Shown one piece after another: positions 57,777 through 64,000 of a DNA stretch of 64,000 nt. The DNA comes from Glaciimonas sp. (lineage in GTDB: Bacteria > Pseudomonadota > Gammaproteobacteria > Burkholderiales > Burkholderiaceae_D), in the NCBI GenBank assembly GCA_012927625.1, contig JABBOV010000003.1, positions 62,001-126,000 on the forward strand. The letters are read 5' to 3'. Every line of letters begins with the position of its first letter. The stretch's first letter is position 1. Under the pieces are notes generated by a model. It had not been told where the DNA came from. It saw only the letters and a list, made by a program, of their open reading frames with translations, and did not search any database. The translations under genes and the position numbers were made by a program.

Positions 57777-58211
57777 TTATAGAATGGATTCCACGCCAAG
57801 GTTGGCTAGGGCATCGGCGCGTTCATTGCCTACATGCCCGGAATGCCCACGCACCCAGCGCCATTCAATGCGGTGTCTGGCTTGTTCGGCGTCCAGGGTT
57901 AGCCATAAATCGACGTTTTTGACCGGCGCTTTAGCAGCCGTTTTCCAGCCGCGTGCCTTCCAACCTTTGATCCACTCGGTGATACCCTTGAGCACGTACT
58001 GGCTATCGGAATGCAACACCACTTCGCACGGTCGGTTGAGCGCTGCCAGTGCTTCGATGATGGCGGTCAGCTCCATCCGGTTATTGGTGGTGTTTAATTC
58101 GCCGCCGAACAATTCCTTCTGTTTTCCATCGGCTACCAGTAGCGCGCCCCAGCCACCTGGCCCGGGGTTACCCTTACAGGCACCGTCTGTAAATATTTCA
58201 ATTTTATCCAT
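57777..58211 (-). CDS. rnhA: Ribonuclease HI
   Basis: RNase HI cuts the RNA strand of RNA-DNA hybrids. The catalytic acidic residues are visible: Asp in [19 protein letters not shown], Glu in [13 protein letters not shown], Asp in [19 protein letters not shown] and the final His/Asp in [16 protein letters not shown]. Its 144 residues are normal. It starts five bases after the stop of the methyltransferase gene and is followed by dnaQ. Confidence 0.97.
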   Translation of the reverse strand: MDKIEIFTDGACKGNPGPGGWGALLVADGKQKELFGGELNTTNNRMELTAIIEALAALNRPCEVVLHSDSQYVLKGITEWIKGWKARGWKTAAKAPVKNVDLWLTLDAEQARHRIEWRWVRGHSGHVGNERADALANLGVESIL

Positions 58212-58216
58212 TGTTT

Positions 58217-58987
58217 TTATCTATTGTCCTTCCTGCTGATTTTATTGGCGACTGGCACGCGGTTACCTGCTTGTATTGCTTTTTTGCTCCAGACCGGACC
58301 AATCAAGTGCACGCCTTTGACGCGCTTGATTGCCTGCACCATATAAACCGCACCGAAATACGGCCACCAGCGGTCACCCGCTTTTTCCATGAAGGCAAAA
58401 CGCTGCAGCCACTGGTCGGTTTTACAGGGCGGCACATAGCAGCCGAAATGCCCACGACTGACTTCCATGTTGAGTAATTTAAGCCAGTCCTTCAGGCGCG
58501 GCAAGCTGATGAATTCTCCATTTTGCGGCAAAAAATGAACCCCGCTGAGTCGTCCCACTGCCTGCCGCATGCCCCACAGGCTAGCTGGATTGAAGCCGCT
58601 GATGATGACCTGCCCTTCCGGTATCAACACGCGCTCCACCTCGCGCAGAATCTGGTGCGGTTCCTGGGAAAACTCCAGCACATGCGGCAACACCACCAAA
58701 TCCAGGCTTTGCGAGGCAAACGGAAGCTCGGCAAAATCATGCAGCAGCGCAATCGGCAGCGTTGTCTGTTTTGGCATATGGGCGTTCGTTAACCACCGGC
58801 GCGGCATTCTGTTGGCGTTCAGCGCGGCTAGTTGCGGTAGTCCTATCTGCACCGCATTAAAGCCGAAAATATCCACAGTCAACGCATCAAAACGGGCCTG
58901 TTCCCAAGCGCGCACGTATTCTCCAACCGGTGTATCGAGCCAGGAACCGAGCGCTATAATGGATTTTTCAGATGACGGATATGCCAT
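58217..58987 (-). CDS. yafS: SAM-dependent methyltransferase, YafS-like
   Basis: A 256-residue class I methyltransferase of the YafS type. The segment [20 protein letters not shown], with [20 protein letters not shown], matches post-motif I and motif III of the fold. The SAM-binding glycine loop near [20 protein letters not shown] is degenerate. The substrate is unknown. Its place between rnhA and gloB is as in enterics. The ATG at 58987 shares the four-base CATG with the ATG of gloB on the other strand, so the two open divergently from overlapping start codons. Confidence 0.85.
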   Translation of the reverse strand: MAYPSSEKSIIALGSWLDTPVGEYVRAWEQARFDALTVDIFGFNAVQIGLPQLAALNANRMPRRWLTNAHMPKQTTLPIALLHDFAELPFASQSLDLVVLPHVLEFSQEPHQILREVERVLIPEGQVIISGFNPASLWGMRQAVGRLSGVHFLPQNGEFISLPRLKDWLKLLNMEVSRGHFGCYVPPCKTDQWLQRFAFMEKAGDRWWPYFGAVYMVQAIKRVKGVHLIGPVWSKKAIQAGNRVPVANKISRKDNR

Positions 58988-59780
58988 GTCTACCGGACTT
59001 CCCAAACCTTTGATTGTATTAGCAGTACCTGCATTTAACGATAATTATCTCTGGCTGATACACGATACACATTCTGCTGTAGTCATTGACCCCGGTGATG
59101 CGGCGCCCATTTTAGCTGTATTAAAAAGCTTGCGCCTAAAACTGAGCGCCATTCTGCTGACACACCACCACGGCGACCACGTTGGCGGCGTAGCGCAATT
59201 ACTACAGCACTGCGCGGTGCCTGTATACGGCCCGGCAAACGAGGCTATCGCAGGCGTCAGCCACCGGCTGTCACAAGACGACTGCGTGACAGTGCCCGAA
59301 CTGGGGCTGCAATTCTTGGTACTCGAGGTGCCCGGACATACCCTGGGGCATATCGCTTATATGGCACCGGAACAGGGCTGGCTATTTTGTGGCGACACCT
59401 TGTTTGCCGGCGGTTGCGGTCGGTTGTTCGAGGGTACTCCGGCGCAAATGCGCGCCTCACTGGCCAAGTTAATGGCATTGCCGGATTCGACGCAAGTCTT
59501 TTGCGCGCATGAATATACCCTCGCCAACTTGCGTTTTGCGCTGGCTGTGGAGCCGGAAAATGTTGACTTGATGTTACGCTTCGAGCGCGAACAAGAAAAA
59601 CGCGAACAGGGCTTGGCAACCGTACCGTCGACTATTGGGCTGGAAAAAGCGACCAATCCTTTTTTGCGCGATCAGACGCCGGCCATCGTCAGGCAGCTGA
59701 TCACCAGCGGCAGGCTGCATGAAAATACGCCGGTAGCGGCATTTGCCGCACTGCGTGAATGGAAAAATACTTTCCATTGA
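58986..59780 (+). CDS. gloB: Hydroxyacylglutathione hydrolase (glyoxalase II)
   Basis: GloB hydrolyses S-lactoylglutathione in methylglyoxal detoxification. The di-metal site motif is [12 protein letters not shown], with [32 protein letters not shown] and [14 protein letters not shown]. The C-terminal glutathione-binding helical part ends with [11 protein letters not shown]. The ATG at 58986 gives 264 residues; a longer frame extends into the opposite gene and is rejected. No good ribosome binding site is visible. Confidence 0.95.
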   Translation: MSTGLPKPLIVLAVPAFNDNYLWLIHDTHSAVVIDPGDAAPILAVLKSLRLKLSAILLTHHHGDHVGGVAQLLQHCAVPVYGPANEAIAGVSHRLSQDDCVTVPELGLQFLVLEVPGHTLGHIAYMAPEQGWLFCGDTLFAGGCGRLFEGTPAQMRASLAKLMALPDSTQVFCAHEYTLANLRFALAVEPENVDLMLRFEREQEKREQGLATVPSTIGLEKATNPFLRDQTPAIVRQLITSGRLHENTPVAAFAALREWKNTFH

Positions 59781-59956
59781 TATTTCGCAAATCATATAAC
59801 GGACCAGCGTGTTAAAAAAACAATAATAAAACCCAGAAAAATATTTGAGCCAAAGTGCTGCCTAGCCCGCAAGCAAAATAGGAAAATGTAATAGTGCTTG
59901 CGTGATAAAAGGCAGCTACGTACACTCCAGCGATTGAATCCATACCACCGAAGACG

Positions 59957-61492
59957 ATGATGCAGCCAAACCATAACAATGCCATGCACCGATTATCTCG
60001 ATCACTCCGGTTACTCCAACTCCCCCGATCCGCCCGCTTTCCCCTACTCCCATTCAAGCTTGCTGTACTGCTGTGCATCAGCGGCCCTCTTTTAAGTCAA
60101 GCTAACGACATCACCATTTCATCCGTTTTCGTAGCACCCAGCACAGCGTCCGAGCTTGCGTCTGGCGGCGACGCAAGTAATGCCGAGAACAGTGCTTCGC
60201 AAGTATTGTCCATGGAAGAAGTCGACGTCTGGGAACGCATCCGCACCGGCTTCAATATCCAGGACCTGGACAGCCCGCTAGTGGCTAGTCAGGCGGCGCG
60301 TTACAGCGCAAACCCGGAGTATTTCCTGCGCGCCACCAATCGCGCATCACGTTATTTATTTCATGTAGTGCAGGAACTGGACAAGCGTGGCATGCCGACC
60401 GAACTGGCGCTGTTGCCTTTTGTCGAATCCGCCTTCAACCCGGAAGCCTATTCCAGCGCCAAGGCGTCTGGCATGTGGCAATTCATTCCTTCTACCGGTT
60501 TGATATACAAGCTCAAGCAAACCATGTTCAAGGATGAACGACGTGATGTTTTAGCATCGACTGACGCCGCTCTGAACTATCTGGAAAAGTTGTACGGCAT
60601 GTTTGGCGACTGGCAACTGGCGCTGGCAGCCTATAACTGGGGCGAAGGCTCGGTACAGCGCGCCATAAAAAAGAACGAGGCTGCCGGCAAACCGACCGAT
60701 TTCAATAGCCTGTCATACCTGATGCCAGCGGAAACCCGCAATTACGTCCCGAAATTACTGGCGATAAAAAATATCATCGCCGACCCCAAACACTACGGCA
60801 TCGATTTGCCGAAACTGCAAAATCAACCGTATTTTGTCACCATCAACAGAACCCGCAACATCGACGTCAAGATTGCGGCCCAGTTGGCCGAATTGCCGAT
60901 CACTGAATTCAAGGCACTGAATCCCCAGTTCAATCGGCCCATCATCATCGGCGGCGAGAAAACCCAGATTTTACTGCCGCATGATAATGCTGAAAAATTC
61001 CAGCGCAATCTGGTCAAATGGCAGCGTCCACTCTCGATTTGGACCTCAATCACCGTCAACACCCGCCAGCGGATCGAAAACATCGCGCGCATGTTCAGCA
61101 CCCAGGCTGAGGTGATTCGCGAAGTCAACCATATTGCGCAGAAAATGGTGCTAAAAGCCGGCTCCACCATTCTGGTACCGAAAGTCATCGACACCGTCTA
61201 CAACGACATCACTGCCGACATCGCAGACAACGCCACCATTGCGCTTGAACCGGATCACCCCGATACCAGGAACATCGTCGTCAAGGTTGGCAAGAGCGAC
61301 AGCCTGGCCTCGATCGCGAATCGCTACCAGGTTTCCATGGCAGAAGTCAGGGACTGGAACAGTCTGAGCCGCGACCAACTAAAATTCGGACAGCGGTTGC
61401 GGCTGCAAGTGCCATTTGCCAGCAAAGCCGGCCGCAGTACCCACGCCAGCAGCCACCGCGTCAAGGCGCACAGCAAGGCACGCAAGCGTTAA
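59957..61492 (+). CDS. mltD: Membrane-bound lytic murein transglycosylase D
   Basis: MltD cuts peptidoglycan glycan strands. A signal peptide (around LPFKLAVLLCISGPLLSQA) is followed by an SLT domain with the catalytic Glu in ALLPFVESAFNPEAYSSAKA and GMWQFIPSTG, and by AAYNWGEGSVQRAI. Two LysM domains bind peptidoglycan: about residues 350-400 and 430-480. The C-terminal tail is very basic (VKAHSKARKR). ATGs at 59957, 59960 and 59984 are possible. No lipobox is evident, unlike enteric MltD. Confidence 0.93.
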   Translation: MMQPNHNNAMHRLSRSLRLLQLPRSARFPLLPFKLAVLLCISGPLLSQANDITISSVFVAPSTASELASGGDASNAENSASQVLSMEEVDVWERIRTGFNIQDLDSPLVASQAARYSANPEYFLRATNRASRYLFHVVQELDKRGMPTELALLPFVESAFNPEAYSSAKASGMWQFIPSTGLIYKLKQTMFKDERRDVLASTDAALNYLEKLYGMFGDWQLALAAYNWGEGSVQRAIKKNEAAGKPTDFNSLSYLMPAETRNYVPKLLAIKNIIADPKHYGIDLPKLQNQPYFVTINRTRNIDVKIAAQLAELPITEFKALNPQFNRPIIIGGEKTQILLPHDNAEKFQRNLVKWQRPLSIWTSITVNTRQRIENIARMFSTQAEVIREVNHIAQKMVLKAGSTILVPKVIDTVYNDITADIADNATIALEPDHPDTRNIVVKVGKSDSLASIANRYQVSMAEVRDWNSLSRDQLKFGQRLRLQVPFASKAGRSTHASSHRVKAHSKARKR

Positions 61493-61696
61493 TTCCGACA
61501 TTTCTCCACTATGTCGGGCTACGGATGCCACTCCGGCGGCGGCGGCCATTGCAGGGAATTGCGTTGCACTAAACCCGATAGTCCGGCACTTTCGCGTGGC
61601 CGGATATTTCCACCAATCGATAATTTCCGGTGAGCCACTCCAGGTTGGCCGGAAACTCCATGCTCGCGCATTCATTCACGCATTTACATACCTATC

Positions 61697-62602
61697 ATGT
61701 GGTTCAAAAATCTCCAGTTGTATCGCCTTACCCTCCCCGTAAATCTGACTGCCGAGAGCCTCAACCTGGCACTGGCAAAGCTGGCTTTTGGGCCGTCCAC
61801 CAGCACGGACATGCAAAATCAGGGCTGGGCTTCGCCGCGTGACAATGACCTGCTGGTGCACACAGTCAACGGCCAGTTGCTAATCATGCTCGGCACCGAA
61901 AAAAAATTATTGCCGGCCTCGGTCATTAATCAGGTATGCAAAGCCAAGGCCGCAGAACTTGAAGAGCAGCAGGGATTCAAACCCGGCCGCAAGCAAATGC
62001 GCGATCTCAAGGAACAAGTTACCGACGAATTGCTGCCGCGCGCATTCAGCATCCGGCGCAATACCTGGGCCTGGATCGATCCAATCAATGGCTGGCTGGT
62101 GGTGGATGCTGCCAGCCCGACGAAAGCCGATGAGCTACTCAAGCCGCTGCTGAAAGTGCTCAACGATGTCCCTTTGCACAGCCTGCGAGTGGCGCAATCG
62201 CCGGTGGCAGCCATGACATCCTGGCTGGCAGCCGACCAAGCACCGGCGGGTTTTAGCATCGATCAGGATACCGAATTGCGTTCAGCCGGTGAAGACAAGG
62301 CGGCAGTGCGCTATGTCAGCCACACCATCGATCCCGACGATGTACGGCGCCACATTGCCGCCGGCAAGCAATGCACGCGGCTGGCGCTGACCTGGGCCGA
62401 CCGGATTTCATTCGTGCTGACCGAATCGCTGGCGATCAAACGCGTTACTGCTTTGGATGTGATCAAGGAAAACTCCGACAGCAAGATGCAAAACGATGAA
62501 GAACGTTTCGACTCCGACTTCGCGCTGATGACCGGCGAACTTAATCGCATGCTAGGCGATCTGGTAGCGGCAATGGGCGGGGAAACAGCGCAGAAGCCGT
62601 AG
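61697..62602 (+). CDS. rdgC: Recombination-associated protein RdgC
   Basis: RdgC is a ring-shaped DNA-binding protein that modulates RecA. The start [11 protein letters not shown] and the blocks [20 protein letters not shown] and [20 protein letters not shown] are family-typical, as is [20 protein letters not shown] near the end. Its 301 residues are normal. No ribosome binding site is clear upstream. The 200-base gap after mltD shows no gene. Confidence 0.96.
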   Translation: MWFKNLQLYRLTLPVNLTAESLNLALAKLAFGPSTSTDMQNQGWASPRDNDLLVHTVNGQLLIMLGTEKKLLPASVINQVCKAKAAELEEQQGFKPGRKQMRDLKEQVTDELLPRAFSIRRNTWAWIDPINGWLVVDAASPTKADELLKPLLKVLNDVPLHSLRVAQSPVAAMTSWLAADQAPAGFSIDQDTELRSAGEDKAAVRYVSHTIDPDDVRRHIAAGKQCTRLALTWADRISFVLTESLAIKRVTALDVIKENSDSKMQNDEERFDSDFALMTGELNRMLGDLVAAMGGETAQKP

Positions 62603-62682
62603 CCGAATCGCGCTCTAAATTGCTCGTAAAATCTTCATTTTGCGTCGAATATAGGCCAAGTACAGAGCGCTACAACAGAACT

Positions 62683-62730
62683 ATATATGCCGGGGTATAG
62701 CAATTAATAAGGCTATTTCCGCATATATAT
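62683..62730 (+). repeat. Dispersed hairpin element, copy 7 (after rdgC)
   Basis: The most complete hairpin of the family. ATATATGC (62683-62690) pairs with GCATATAT (62721-62728), and ATAGC (62697-62701) with GCTAT (62712-62716), with GG/CC and two G-T pairs between them. It carries GGGGTATAGC and TTTCCGCATAT, the family blocks. Confidence 0.7.
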
Positions 62731-62772
62731 GATTGGCCTTAAAAAATACTGGCATATTTATTGATTTCAGCG

Positions 62773-62939
62773 TAATTATTCAGCCGGCAAGGCAATTAAG
62801 AGTGAAATGGTTGCGATTTTGTAGGAGCGCACCTGGGCGCGAAAGCAGTCGCCAGACTGCAGCCGTTGATCGCGCCCGGATGCGCTCCTACAAAAAACTG
62901 CTCCAGTTTGGACTTCTCTTATAGCGGGCTGAATAACTA
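62773..62939. repeat. BIME-like pair of inverted REP units
   Basis: The core arms at 62817-62842 and 62870-62895 (each 26 bases, TTTTGTAGGAGCGCA...) match at 24 of 26 positions as inverted copies. Between them lies a second hairpin, GCAGTC (62845-62850) with GACTGC (62855-62860). Outer arms TAATTATTCAGCC (62773-62785) and GGCTGAATAACTA (62927-62939) pair at 12 of 13, and the sequences between outer and core arms are also related. The whole resembles two head-to-head copies of a ~70-base unit. GTAGGAGCG-type palindromes are known as REP sequences in pseudomonads and relatives. Confidence 0.75.
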
Positions 62940-62959
62940 CATTTCCGCCAGAATTTTAA

Positions 62960-64000
<1,041 letters not shown>

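Noticed and set aside
58569-58985. Long N-terminal extension of gloB in the same frame
   Set aside because: It lies antisense to the conserved methyltransferase gene, and the glyoxalase II fold begins after the ATG at 58986.
61493-61696. Possible short gene between mltD and rdgC
   Set aside because: Frames there give no recognisable product; the stretch is left unannotated.

Overview
The window is a chromosomal segment of a motile, aerobically respiring betaproteobacterium. Gene content and order point to Burkholderiales, probably near Oxalobacteraceae: nuoA-N is followed by a DUF2818 gene and a NUDIX gene, relA is a monofunctional-type synthetase, the flhB-flhA-flhF-flhG-fliA-motC-motD order is present, and dnaQ-rnhA-yafS-gloB-mltD are neighbours. 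The taxon is inferred from gene order and protein character only. Nearly everything is core genome. No phage, IS element, CRISPR array or obvious genomic island was seen.

Layout. (1) 0.2-4.7 kb, plus strand: fliLMNOPQR, encoding the switch complex and part of the flagellar export gate. (2) 4.7-15 kb, minus strand: flgBCDEFGHIJKL, the rod, hook, rings and junction proteins. (3) 15.5-17.1 kb, plus strand: flgA, then flgM-flgN behind a near-consensus sigma-28 promoter. (4) 17.2-24.9 kb, minus strand: flhB-flhA-flhF-flhG-fliA-motC-motD. (5) 25.4-30 kb, minus strand: cheR-cheD-cheB-cheY and a degenerate EAL-HDOD protein; cheA, cheW and cheZ are absent here. (6) 30.4-40.4 kb: tRNA-Asn, relA, a RidA-family gene, an alpha/beta hydrolase, a relic of a 3-hydroxybutyrate dehydrogenase gene, scoB/scoA with a divergent PAS-LuxR regulator, a thioesterase, an SDR, ETF-ubiquinone oxidoreductase and a NUDIX hydrolase. 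(7) 40.5-56.8 kb, minus strand: tpiA-secG-tRNA-Leu-nuoABCDEFGHIJKLMN-DUF2818. (8) 57-64 kb: dnaQ and rnhA, a yafS-like methyltransferase divergent from gloB, mltD, rdgC and the start of a FadH-like flavin oxidoreductase cut by the window end.

How the genes work together. Regions 1-5 build and steer a flagellum. FliLMNOPQR with FlhAB form the switch and export gate. FlgM holds FliA (sigma-28) inactive until the hook is complete. FlhF and FlhG set flagellar position and number. MotC/MotD form a stator and CheRDBY adapt and relay chemotactic signals. Regions 6-7 are respiratory: ETF-QO feeds electrons from acyl-CoA dehydrogenases to ubiquinone, complex I oxidises NADH, and ScoAB activates acetoacetate.

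The least expected signal is a family of short (about 40-50 bp) AT-rich dispersed elements, found only between genes. They share GGAGTATAGC-like and TCCGCATAT-like blocks and often form hairpins whose paired bases differ but stay complementary between copies. Six clear copies (about 3.7, 11.3, 26.8, 34.5, 57.7 and 62.7 kb) and one degenerate copy (15.3 kb) were found by eye. Two of them lie in widened gaps inside flagellar operons. A separate REP/BIME-like inverted repeat lies at 62.8-62.9 kb.
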